This document shows positions 1 to 5,457 of a stretch of 5,457 bases of DNA, piece after piece (position 1 is the stretch's first letter; every line of letters begins with the position of its first letter). The DNA is taken from NCBI GenBank assembly GCA_018883485.1, contig VEQB01000172.1, positions 1-5,457 of the forward strand, written 5' to 3'. Source of the DNA: Bacteroidota bacterium. GTDB lineage: Bacteria; Bacteroidota; Bacteroidia; UKL13-3. A program made the translations under genes and the position numbers. Below the pieces are notes generated by a model. It did not search any database. It had not been told where the DNA came from and saw only the letters and a list, made by a program, of their open reading frames with translations.

Positions 1-200
1 GAATGCGAAGGTGGCGATTTTTACCACTAAATTTCATACGAATAATCGAACTTCAAATATAAGAAAAACTGTCATACGAAGCACTGAACCGCCACTTTTG
101 CCAAACACGTGTTATGCCTTCGTTGTTTCTTGTCCGCTGATGTCTTGGTGTGTTGGCTTGGTGGCTCTTTTGCTTTTTTTGTTTGGCTTTGTGCGTTTGC
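1..200. other. Gene-free stretch with an A-depleted, G/T-rich tract
   Basis: No convincing coding sequence lies here; the open frames are short, shifted and unlike proteins. Bases 115-200 hold one A in 86 (at 140), while 70 of 86 are G or T. The first 90 bases are ordinary AT-rich sequence with a 9-bp direct repeat TCATACGAA (34-42 and 72-80). A 10-bp palindrome AACACGTGTT lies at 104-113, at the boundary between the two compositions. The purpose of the stretch is unknown. Confidence 0.6.
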
Positions 201-238
201 AAAAAAGCAAATGTGCCACCAAAAGCGGTGGCACATTT
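201..238 (-). terminator. Rho-independent terminator of the zinc operon
   Basis: Bases 209-220 and 227-238 form a perfect 12-bp stem (AAATGTGCCACC with GGTGGCACATTT) around a 6-base loop. On the minus strand it begins 5 bp past the TAA of the GTPase gene. It is followed by GC and then six T residues (complement of 201-206). That is the layout of an intrinsic terminator reading leftward. A small flanking stem (TTTGC at 196-200 with GCAAA at 207-211) could form instead but is weaker. Confidence 0.85.
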
Positions 239-243
239 TCAAG

Positions 244-1458
244 TTAAATGTCTTTCGGGAATGGGTCGGCAAATCCCTTTTTACTTTCAAATTGTAGTTG
301 TTCGCTGTCCTGCAACAAACATTTTTCAAGGTCTGCTATCATTTTTTCTTTTTCAATGTCTTGTCCAATAAATACCAATTCGTTCATTCTATCTCCCCAT
401 TGCTTACTCCATTTACTTTCAATATATTCTCGGTTGTCGGCAAACGATTGGTATTTTAATCGCTCATTAAAAGTCATACTTGCCCACCAAACGCCTGCTT
501 TTTCAAGTCTTGAAGAACCGCCTGCTTGACTAAAATTAATTGCATCGTCTGGCCTTGATGCCAGCCAAAAAAGTCCTTTGGCTCTGATTATACTGCTCGG
601 ATATTCTTCATTGATGTATTTCCAAAATCGTTCTGGGTGAAAAGGTTTTTGGCTTCTAAATACGAAAGATGAAATTCCGTATTCTTCTGTTTCGGGTTTA
701 TGTGTGCCGCCTTCCAATTCCTTTTGCCAACCAGCCGAAGATTGTGCTTCTTCAAAGTCAAAAAGTTTTGTGTTTAAAATTTCGCTTGGTGCTACTTTAC
801 TAAAATTGGAAGTAATTATTTTTGCACCTGGATTTAGTTTGTGAATAGATGCTTTCAAAAGTCCAACTGTTTTTTCGTCTACTAAATCCGTTTTGTTGAG
901 GATAATTACATTCGCAAATTCTATTTGGTCAGTTAGTAAGTTTACGATGGTTCTATAATCGCCTTCCATATCGGTTAGTTTTCGGTCAGCCAACAATTCG
1001 TTTGTTCCAAAATCATTAAAGAAATTGAGACAGTCTACCACTGTTACCATTGTATCAATGTAACTAAATTTTGAAAGGTCAATTCCTTTTTCTTCGTCCA
1101 CAAAACTGAATGTTTGAGCAACAGGAACAGGCTCACTTATACCTGTGCTTTCAATAAGCAAGTAATCAAATCGTCCTTCATTAGCCAATTTCTCCACTTC
1201 TATCATCAAGTCTTCCCGAAGAGTGCAACAGATACAACCGTTGCTCATTTCCACTAATTTTTCTTCGGTTCGTGATAGCACATTTTGCTCATTCACAAGT
1301 CTTGCATCTACATTTACTTCACTCATATCGTTTACAATTACGGCTACTTTTAAGCCGTCTTTGTTATGCAAAATGTGGTTGAGCAAAGTTGTTTTTCCTG
1401 CTCCCAAAAAACCGCTAAGAACGGTTACTGGTAATTTTTTTGTTGCGGTTGTTGTCAT
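244..1458 (-). CDS. zigA: COG0523/CobW-family GTP-binding zinc metallochaperone, ZigA/YciC type
   Basis: This is a cytoplasmic G3E-family GTPase of 404 residues, the usual length for the ZigA/YciC group. That group couples GTP hydrolysis to handing zinc to client enzymes during zinc starvation. Visible motifs are the Walker A loop GFLGAGKTT (16-24), the metal-binding CxCC motif GCICC (Cys75, Cys77, Cys78), the switch-like segment ESTGISEP (103-110) and the base-specificity motif NKTD (188-191). A CobW C-terminal domain follows from about residue 261 (GISSFVFRSQKPFHPERF) to about 380, with the WWA segment near 324-326 typical of this group. The ATG at 1458 overlaps the TGA of the upstream hydrolase gene by 4 bp (ATGA), which suggests translational coupling. 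It is the last gene of the operon, with a terminator 5 bp past its TAA. Family assignment is firm. The zinc role is supported by the divergent Zur-like regulator and palindromic operators; the exact client protein is unknown. The symbol names the subgroup, not proven orthology. Confidence 0.95.
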   Translation of the reverse strand: MTTTATKKLPVTVLSGFLGAGKTTLLNHILHNKDGLKVAVIVNDMSEVNVDARLVNEQNVLSRTEEKLVEMSNGCICCTLREDLMIEVEKLANEGRFDYLLIESTGISEPVPVAQTFSFVDEEKGIDLSKFSYIDTMVTVVDCLNFFNDFGTNELLADRKLTDMEGDYRTIVNLLTDQIEFANVIILNKTDLVDEKTVGLLKASIHKLNPGAKIITSNFSKVAPSEILNTKLFDFEEAQSSAGWQKELEGGTHKPETEEYGISSFVFRSQKPFHPERFWKYINEEYPSSIIRAKGLFWLASRPDDAINFSQAGGSSRLEKAGVWWASMTFNERLKYQSFADNREYIESKWSKQWGDRMNELVFIGQDIEKEKMIADLEKCLLQDSEQLQFESKKGFADPFPKDI

Positions 1459-2120
1459 TTGAAACTTTCTAATTTTATGATTTGAATTTTGTCTGAAAGT
1501 GAAATCAGACCAGGGTTTATACCTTGTTTCCCTTCTGGAATTTGTGTGTTTAGTTGTTTGTAATAGTTAACCCAAGCAGGAAAAAATGTTCTTGTTTTTG
1601 GGTCTTTAAAAGTCATTGGTTCCAATTCAAAAAAGTCATTTTGATTGTTTGCTTCTTTAAATGATTGATACAATAGTTCGCTACAATACCATTTGCCATT
1701 TTCTAACAAAAATTCATTGTCGTAAGGTTGTCCTATTTGCTGTTTCGCAAATGCAGTCGCTTTTGTTATTAAAGGTTCATAATTGTGTTTTAATCTTGCT
1801 ATGGTTACGTTTTTAATTGTTGAAGTGTCTCCACTTCTTTCAAAAAAGTTCTTCAATGAATTCTCCTTCACTTTGTCGCCAATAGCTTCAACGACTTTCA
1901 ATGTGTCGTTGATTTTTACCACTATTGCACAATGCGAAAAATCTTTACCATTTACGCCTTCTGTAACGGATTCAATGGCATTGCACAACTCGCCACAATT
2001 AAGGTCTTGAAATAATAAATCGCCATCTTGCAAACTCTCACTTTGGTGCGAATGATTACAACTTGGTGCAAGTGTGCAACAATATAAAAAGAGAAATATG
2101 TTAATGATTTTCTTACTCAA
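1455..2120 (-). CDS. YiiX/YebB-like NlpC/P60 family cysteine hydrolase, predicted lipoprotein
   Basis: This is a 221-residue member of the circularly permuted papain-fold (NlpC/P60-like) enzymes related to E. coli YiiX, whose substrates are amide bonds in peptidoglycan or lipid-like molecules and are mostly undefined. The family landmarks occur in order: GDLLF (33-37), the catalytic-histidine segment FSHCAIV (His63), VVEAIG (78-81, with Glu79 or its neighbour conserved), IGQPYDNEF (129-137), and the nucleophile segment YCSELLYQSF (Cys146). The N-terminus MSKKIINIFLFLYCC is basic then hydrophobic and ends in LAPSC, a loose lipobox with Cys21 as the lipidated residue. The mature end C-N-H-S-H carries two histidines that might bind metal (inference). 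The start is a TTG: no in-frame ATG exists between it and the upstream in-frame stop near 2205, and this TTG yields a sensible signal peptide. It lies 14 bp after the secreted-protein gene and overlaps the GTPase gene by 4 bp. Its presence in a zinc operon is unusual. The family call is good; the substrate is unknown. Confidence 0.85.
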   Translation of the reverse strand: MSKKIINIFLFLYCCTLAPSCNHSHQSESLQDGDLLFQDLNCGELCNAIESVTEGVNGKDFSHCAIVVKINDTLKVVEAIGDKVKENSLKNFFERSGDTSTIKNVTIARLKHNYEPLITKATAFAKQQIGQPYDNEFLLENGKWYCSELLYQSFKEANNQNDFFELEPMTFKDPKTRTFFPAWVNYYKQLNTQIPEGKQGINPGLISLSDKIQIIKLESFK

Positions 2121-2134
2121 AATTGAGATTATGT

Positions 2135-2428
2135 TTAAATGATTTGTGCTTTGGGTTTTGAAATTAATTTGAAATAAATCTGCTTTTCGCCAACTTGTAA
2201 AATATTAAAATATTGACCGTCAATTATGGAATGCATTTGCATTTTTGGGTTTAGTTTTAAGTGTTCCAACAATTGATATTCTTCATCAATGCTGTAAACT
2301 TCATAAGCTGTTTTTGCAGTCTTACCGTCACCCGAATTTATAATTTCGGTTACTCTGATTGGCGGTTCTTTTGCTATGGCAATGGATAGCGACAAGCAAA
2401 GTAGAACTGTTGTAAAAATTGATTTCAT
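2135..2428 (-). CDS. Small secreted protein of unknown function, possibly DUF4919-related
   Basis: The protein has 97 residues when started at the ATG at 2428. An in-frame ATG at 2452 would add eight residues, but it lies inside the preceding gene and would spoil the N-terminus. The 2428 start gives a clean Sec signal peptide (MKSIF, a hydrophobic core, then AIA before KEPP, with cleavage predicted after about residue 19). The mature part is about 78 residues, with a GDGKTAKTAYEVYSIDEEY segment (about 34-52), a short helix-like stretch and a strand-rich end (QYFNILQVGEKQIYFKL). The GDGKT-x-TAY-V-S-x-EEY pattern reminds me of the DUF4919 domain of Bacteroidetes, but I recall this from memory and hold it loosely. 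No cysteines occur in the mature part and no enzyme motif is visible. It starts 2 bp after the stop of the upstream small gene, so it should be in the same operon, and it is probably periplasmic. Its function is not recognised. Confidence 0.75.
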   Translation of the reverse strand: MKSIFTTVLLCLSLSIAIAKEPPIRVTEIINSGDGKTAKTAYEVYSIDEEYQLLEHLKLNPKMQMHSIIDGQYFNILQVGEKQIYFKLISKPKAQII

Positions 2429-2430
2429 TG

Positions 2431-2625
2431 TTAAATTACTTGATTGAACCATTGAATAATATTGTTAAGATGTTGTTCGCCATATAGCGAAATAAATTTT
2501 TGTGTTTCAGCATTACGCTTGTCCTGATAAACTGCTAAACGCTGTTGGGCAAAATCCTTTGTAAGGTTAATTTTGCAGTCGTTAACAATGCAGTTTGTCC
2601 AGTCGTTAAATGTTTGTGGTATCAT
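2431..2625 (-). CDS. Conserved-looking 64-residue protein, first gene of the zinc operon
   Basis: The first gene of the minus-strand operon encodes a 64-residue, probably soluble cytoplasmic protein. It has no signal peptide or membrane segment. The sequence is largely helical in character, with a Cys-X4-Cys pair (Cys12, Cys17) near the N-terminus, a central FAQQRLAVYQDKRNAETQKF stretch (about 25-44) and a LYGEQHL-IIQWF end. Similar short proteins with R-L-(A/S)-x-x-Q-D and KFI-LYG-x-x-x-x-x-x-I-x-WF patterns are familiar from Bacteroidetes, but I know of no function for them. I chose the ATG at 2625. A longer reading frame beginning with TTG at 2661 would run through the operator and the predicted transcription start, so it is rejected. 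The gene sits directly downstream of the divergent operator and would respond to the Fur-family regulator. The two cysteines could bind zinc, but nothing else supports that. Confidence 0.75.
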   Translation of the reverse strand: MIPQTFNDWTNCIVNDCKINLTKDFAQQRLAVYQDKRNAETQKFISLYGEQHLNNIIQWFNQVI

Positions 2626-2645
2626 TTGAAAATAATTTAGCTTAA

Positions 2646-2660
2646 TGCAACAATGTTGCA
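2646..2660. promoter_or_regulatory. Probable Zur operator, box 1 (perfect 7-1-7 palindrome)
   Basis: TGCAACAATGTTGCA is a perfect inverted repeat, 7 bp either side of one central base at 2653. The 7-1-7 layout is typical of Fur, Zur and PerR operators. It lies between the divergent Fur-family gene and the operon carrying a zinc metallochaperone, so a Zur box is the natural reading. It overlaps the end of the minus-strand -7 element and the expected start of operon transcription, where a bound repressor would block the promoter. Confidence 0.75.
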
Positions 2661-2688
2661 AAAGTAATCATTAACTTTGTAACCGCAA
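2659..2688 (-). promoter_or_regulatory. Bacteroidetes-type promoter of the zinc operon
   Basis: Read on the minus strand, a TTG at 2688-2686 is followed after 19 bp by TACTTTTG at 2666-2659. This fits the Bacteroidetes consensus of a -33 TTG and a -7 TAnnTTTG. Transcription would begin near 2653, leaving a leader of about 27 nt before the ATG at 2625. No Shine-Dalgarno sequence is visible, as is usual in this phylum. Both elements touch the palindromic boxes. Confidence 0.6.
2672..2679 (+). promoter_or_regulatory. Candidate -7 element of the regulator gene promoter
   Basis: TAACTTTG on the plus strand matches the Bacteroidetes -7 consensus TAnnTTTG. Transcription would start near 2685, inside box 2, about 32 nt before the ATG at 2717. 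The best upstream TTG (2656-2658, in box 1) is only 13 bp away, shorter than usual, so the -33 part is uncertain. An A-rich stretch precedes the start codon. Confidence 0.5.
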
Positions 2689-2698
2689 CACTGTTGCA
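2684..2698. promoter_or_regulatory. Probable Zur operator, box 2 (near-perfect copy)
   Basis: CGCAACACTGTTGCA repeats box 1 with one mismatched outer pair. The inner 6-1-6 part, GCAACA-C-TGTTGC at 2685-2697, is perfect and is centred on 2691, 38 bp from the centre of box 1. It covers the expected transcription start of the regulator gene and the TTG of the minus-strand -33 element. Two boxes placed this way predict coordinated repression of the operon and autoregulation of the regulator. Confidence 0.7.
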
Positions 2699-2716
2699 TT
2701 AAAAAATTCAAAAAAG

Positions 2717-3094
2717 ATGAAATCTGTAAGAAATACAACCGCCAAAACTGAAATACAAGAGCTAATAGCCAACTCACCTGTGGCATTGTCTCATACAGAA
2801 ATTCAGTCCGCAACCAATGGTCTTTGCGATAGGGTTACAATTTATCGTATCTTGGAACGCTTGACAGTTGAAGGACTGATACACAAAGTTGTCAATGTAG
2901 ATGGTGTTGTCAAGTATGCTGGTTGTCATAGTTGTTCGGAAAAGCACAACCACAACCATATTCATTTTAGCTGTCAAAAATGTAAGTCAGTAACTTGTCT
3001 TGAAGATGTTGAGCCGTCATATAAGTTGCCGAAAAAATACACTGTCAGCGAAATGAACTTTACACTATCTGGTCTTTGTCCGCAATGTTCGTAG
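2717..3094 (+). CDS. zur: Fur-family metalloregulator, probable Zur (short Bacteroidetes form)
   Basis: This is a DNA-binding, metal-sensing repressor of the Fur superfamily, 125 residues long against about 140-150 for classical Fur. The N-terminal winged helix carries ALSHTEIQ (23-30) and the recognition-helix segment RVTIYRILERL (39-49). The dimerisation and metal domain has a histidine-rich run HNHNHIHFSCQKC (77-89). CQKC (Cys86, Cys89) and CPQC (Cys121, Cys124) form the usual structural Cys4 zinc site. Histidines 77, 79, 81 and 83 probably supply the sensory site. The extra N-terminal helix of classical Fur is missing, as I recall for Bacteroidetes Zur-like proteins. It is divergent from an operon ending in a ZigA-type chaperone and shares two 7-1-7 palindromes with it, which favours zinc over iron or peroxide sensing and predicts autoregulation. 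Family call firm; zinc specificity inferred from context. Confidence 0.9.
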   Translation: MKSVRNTTAKTEIQELIANSPVALSHTEIQSATNGLCDRVTIYRILERLTVEGLIHKVVNVDGVVKYAGCHSCSEKHNHNHIHFSCQKCKSVTCLEDVEPSYKLPKKYTVSEMNFTLSGLCPQCS

Positions 3095-3133
3095 TGTCGT
3101 GGTGCGTTTGTGCTTGTAAGTGTGGGCTGCCTA

Positions 3134-5457
3134 TCATTGCATTAACTGATTTATTTTGTTTTGCCACTCGTCCTCAAACACTACTTGAAATTCAAAGTCG
3201 TGGTCAGGAAATTCGTCAAACAACTCTTTCCAAGCCTTCTTTGCACCAAGTTCGTTACAAAATGCAAATACATCTTGTTTGTATTTAGTGTCCTCATTTT
3301 TTAAGTGAATTCCTTTTGTCTCTAAAACGTAAACTGTTCCATAATCGTCTTTTGCTTCCTGTTTGTCTGCTGCAACAAAGTCCGGATAAATTTTATTGCG
3401 TTTCCAACCTTGTATGTGGTAGTCTTGTCGGCTCATATTACGATACCACCACAATAATTTTTCTTGCTCATCAAGATAAATAGCAACAGATTTTTCAAGG
3501 TCATTAATGTTCTCTTCGGGAACATAGTCGAACAATGATTTTTGAATTGGTGTATTATCTGAACGAACAAGTTGTTTGTTACTTTTCACTTTAATTCTTG
3601 AAGGCAATACAAAACCGCCCTTGTCGGTAATGAGGAAGAAACAAAGTTTCTTTTTCTCTACCATTTGTCTGAAAACTTGCTCTGCTAAACGGTTGCGTTC
3701 TTTTTCTAAAATCTTTTTAAGTTCTTCAATTACAAAAACAAAGTTTGTTGCAACGGTTTCACGGTCGAATTTTTTCAAAAGCATTTTTATTGCCTTTTCT
3801 CCTAGTTGGAAACAATGCCAAGGATTTGGAACGATGTCGGTAATTTGTCTTGTCAGAAATACTTCGTCAATTTCTAAAGTGCCTGATTTTTCAGCACCAT
3901 AACTTGCTTTTAGTAATTCCTTTTCTTCATTGCTAAGGCCTAAAACAATTTCCTGCTCTTTGTTTATTTTGTTTTGTAACGAAAGATTTTTGAGTTCATC
4001 AATGTTGATACTTTCCCAATCAATGGCACTTAAAATATCAATCTCAAAATTCATATCACGCCAACTTTCCTTTTCCTGAATTACGAATTTTGGAAGATAA
4101 ATTTTGCCTTCAAATTTCTTGAAGCCTTCACGATATTTTATTTCTCTTTCTTTTAAACCGCCTGTGTCTGTGCCTCCATCATCACTTACAATTCTTCCTG
4201 CAATGTCGCCCAAGCCTTCATCTTCCAGTCCAGATTTTATTTCTCTTACCAACGTGCTTGCATTCTGACGGAAAGTATAAACATAACATTCGTCCAGTTC
4301 TCGGATTTTGGTTTTGCGTGCAAATGGTTGTCTTAAAATACGACCAACTAACTGCGTTATTCCTGTTGCTGATGATGGATTTGTAAGCACTGTAAGAATA
4401 TAAGCAAATGAACAATCCCAACCTTCTTGCAGGGCTTGTTTGGTTATGATATAGCGTATATCGCAATCATTCGCAAATAGGTTTATTCCTTCAATGTCGT
4501 CTTTTTCACTGCTCTTAATAGCAATATGACTTTCTGGAACGTTACATTTTTTAATTAAATATTCTTTGGCATCTTCTGCATGAATAAACTTTTTATCCCT
4601 CTGGTCTTTTCCTGTTCTCTCAACTTGTATCAAACAAATTGGTCGAATATATTCACCTGTGTTTCCTTCGTATTCTTTAGCCTTTTTTTCTAATTCAATC
4701 CGCTTTTCAAGACTTGCCAATAAAGTGTCTTGCCAATCTAAACTTGTTTTGTTGGTTAAGTGAATATCCAACTTAATCATTTCTTCTTCGTGCAATTCAC
4801 GCCCAGTAATTTTTACCAACTCATTACTGTTTGGTGGGGGAGTTGCTGAAAGTTCAAGTATAAATGAAGGATTGAAATTTCTTACCGTATTTCTTGCCAA
4901 TTCTCCGTATGCTCTATGTCCTTCGTCAATTACAACAAGTGGACGCAAAACTTTTAATGTGTTGCCAAGTGAAGTTTTTATTTGCGTTCCGAACACTTCC
5001 ATTTCTGTTGTGAAGCAATCCAAATTCGGAATGAGTTCTTTTAACTTTTTATGCCCTTCAAAATCATCTTCTCTTGGAAAAAAGTCGGTAAAACCACCTT
5101 GGTCTCTGAAAACCTTTAAAGTGTCTTTATTTTGACGATTTGCAGAAGGCAACATTAACATCAACACAACCAAATGTTCATCAATGTCAAGACGATTAAA
5201 CATTTCATTTTTCTCTTTGATTAAAGTTCTACCACCGCTTGAAATATCTAAAATTTGTCTGTATGGATGCTCTCTATTTTTGAGTGCTAAAATAGTTTGA
5301 CGATAAATTTGTGTTGACGGAACAATCCACAACACCAAACCAGTTTGCTTTTTTAGAAATGTCTTTTGAATGTTGTCAATAGCGTGGCAAGCCAATAAAG
5401 TTTTACCGCCACCAGTTGGCACTTTCAAATAAATGTCGGGCAATGGCTCTTGTAAAC
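3134..5457 (-). CDS. Type III restriction enzyme Res-like SF2 helicase-nuclease, 5' end outside window
   Basis: This is a large superfamily 2 ATPase fused to a nuclease domain. About 774 codons are visible, and the frame stays open to the window edge. The apparent TTG start at 5443 is only 8 residues before the P-loop, so the true N-terminus lies outside, perhaps 50-100 residues away. Numbering from 5443: motif I PTGGGKT (9-15), motif II DEGH (173-176), motif III SATP (199-202), ALQEGWDC (337-344) and motif VI QLVGRILRQP (364-373). The C-terminal end has WWYRN (665-669), then IYPDFV (Asp688) and VLETKG (Glu708, Lys710), which form a PD-(D/E)xK nuclease signature. This architecture is that of type III restriction Res subunits, which translocate or signal along DNA and cut together with a Mod methyltransferase. 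Mod usually lies upstream, here beyond the window. The gene is convergent with the regulator, with 39 bp between stops, and is probably independent of the zinc module. A stand-alone defence or repair helicase-nuclease remains possible. Confidence 0.88.
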   Translation of the reverse strand, partial: LQEPLPDIYLKVPTGGGKTLLACHAIDNIQKTFLKKQTGLVLWIVPSTQIYRQTILALKNREHPYRQILDISSGGRTLIKEKNEMFNRLDIDEHLVVLMLMLPSANRQNKDTLKVFRDQGGFTDFFPREDDFEGHKKLKELIPNLDCFTTEMEVFGTQIKTSLGNTLKVLRPLVVIDEGHRAYGELARNTVRNFNPSFILELSATPPPNSNELVKITGRELHEEEMIKLDIHLTNKTSLDWQDTLLASLEKRIELEKKAKEYEGNTGEYIRPICLIQVERTGKDQRDKKFIHAEDAKEYLIKKCNVPESHIAIKSSEKDDIEGINLFANDCDIRYIITKQALQEGWDCSFAYILTVLTNPSSATGITQLVGRILRQPFARKTKIRELDECYVYTFRQNASTLVREIKSGLEDEGLGDIAGRIVSDDGGTDTGGLKEREIKYREGFKKFEGKIYLPKFVIQEKESWRDMNFEIDILSAIDWESINIDELKNLSLQNKINKEQEIVLGLSNEEKELLKASYGAEKSGTLEIDEVFLTRQITDIVPNPWHCFQLGEKAIKMLLKKFDRETVATNFVFVIEELKKILEKERNRLAEQVFRQMVEKKKLCFFLITDKGGFVLPSRIKVKSNKQLVRSDNTPIQKSLFDYVPEENINDLEKSVAIYLDEQEKLLWWYRNMSRQDYHIQGWKRNKIYPDFVAADKQEAKDDYGTVYVLETKGIHLKNEDTKYKQDVFAFCNELGAKKAWKELFDEFPDHDFEFQVVFEDEWQNKINQLMQ

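Noticed and set aside
34..80. Direct repeat TCATACGAA as a CRISPR or iteron
   Set aside because: There are only two 9-bp copies 38 bp apart, with no third unit and no associated genes.
104..120. Possible integron attC-like site around GTGTTATGCC
   Set aside because: No matching GGCATAAC partner lies at a suitable distance and no second core site is present, so the sequence does not fold into an attC. The palindrome AACACGTGTT alone is not enough.
11..371. Short open frames at the left end on both strands
   Set aside because: They overlap the terminator, the A-depleted tract and the end of the GTPase gene, and show no protein-like pattern.
2429..2452. Start of the small secreted protein at ATG 2452
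   Set aside because: It overlaps the upstream gene and puts eight extra polar residues before a good signal peptide that begins with MKSIF at 2428.
2626..2661. Longer N-terminus of the 64-residue protein starting at TTG 2661
   Set aside because: The extension runs through operator box 1 and begins upstream of the predicted transcription start, and the ATG at 2625 gives a natural N-terminus.
3095..3133. Bidirectional terminator between the convergent regulator and helicase genes
   Set aside because: I could find no stem with a following T run in these 39 bases; termination may use sequence inside the genes or Rho.
3076..3288. Plus-strand frame overlapping the end of the regulator and the helicase gene
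   Set aside because: It overlaps both real genes, has no recognisable motif and no promoter.
3741..3756. GTTGCAAC palindrome in the helicase gene as a further Zur site
   Set aside because: It lacks the 7-1-7 layout of the two intergenic boxes, is short enough to arise by chance and lies deep inside a coding sequence.

Overview
The base composition is AT-rich, ribosome binding sites of the Shine-Dalgarno type are absent, and the promoter-like sites follow the Bacteroidetes pattern (-7 TAnnTTTG, -33 TTG). The protein sequences also look like Bacteroidetes, so the source is probably an environmental Flavobacteriia, Sphingobacteriia or Chitinophagia-type organism. The phylum is an inference from these signs; no marker gene is present.

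Layout. Bases 1-200 carry no gene and contain a strongly A-depleted tract. A clear intrinsic terminator (201-238) closes a four-gene operon on the minus strand. In transcription order the operon runs: a 64-residue protein of unknown function (2625-2431), a 97-residue secreted protein that may be related to DUF4919 (2428-2135), a lipoprotein of the YiiX/YebB-like NlpC/P60 cysteine hydrolase family (2120-1455), and a COG0523/CobW zinc metallochaperone of the ZigA/YciC type (1458-244). Spacing is 2 bp, 14 bp and a 4-bp ATGA overlap, so the genes are very probably co-transcribed. Divergent from the operon, on the plus strand, is a short Fur-family regulator, best read as Zur (2717-3094). The shared intergenic region holds two 7-1-7 palindromes, TGCAACA-n-TGTTGCA and a near-perfect second copy. 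They sit exactly on the candidate core promoters of both transcription units.

Together this reads as a zinc-starvation regulon module. The zinc-loaded regulator would shut off itself and the operon. Under zinc limitation the operon would supply the GTPase chaperone, which delivers zinc to client proteins, plus three poorly known proteins, two of them sent to the cell envelope. The cysteine hydrolase is the least expected member. One hypothesis is that it is a metal-free enzyme standing in for zinc-dependent envelope hydrolases when zinc is scarce.

Convergent to the regulator, and probably unrelated, is a large superfamily 2 helicase-nuclease (3134 to beyond 5457, minus strand) that looks like the Res subunit of a type III restriction system. 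Its N-terminus lies outside the window, and so does any partner methyltransferase. No tRNA, rRNA, CRISPR array, transposase or insertion sequence end was seen.
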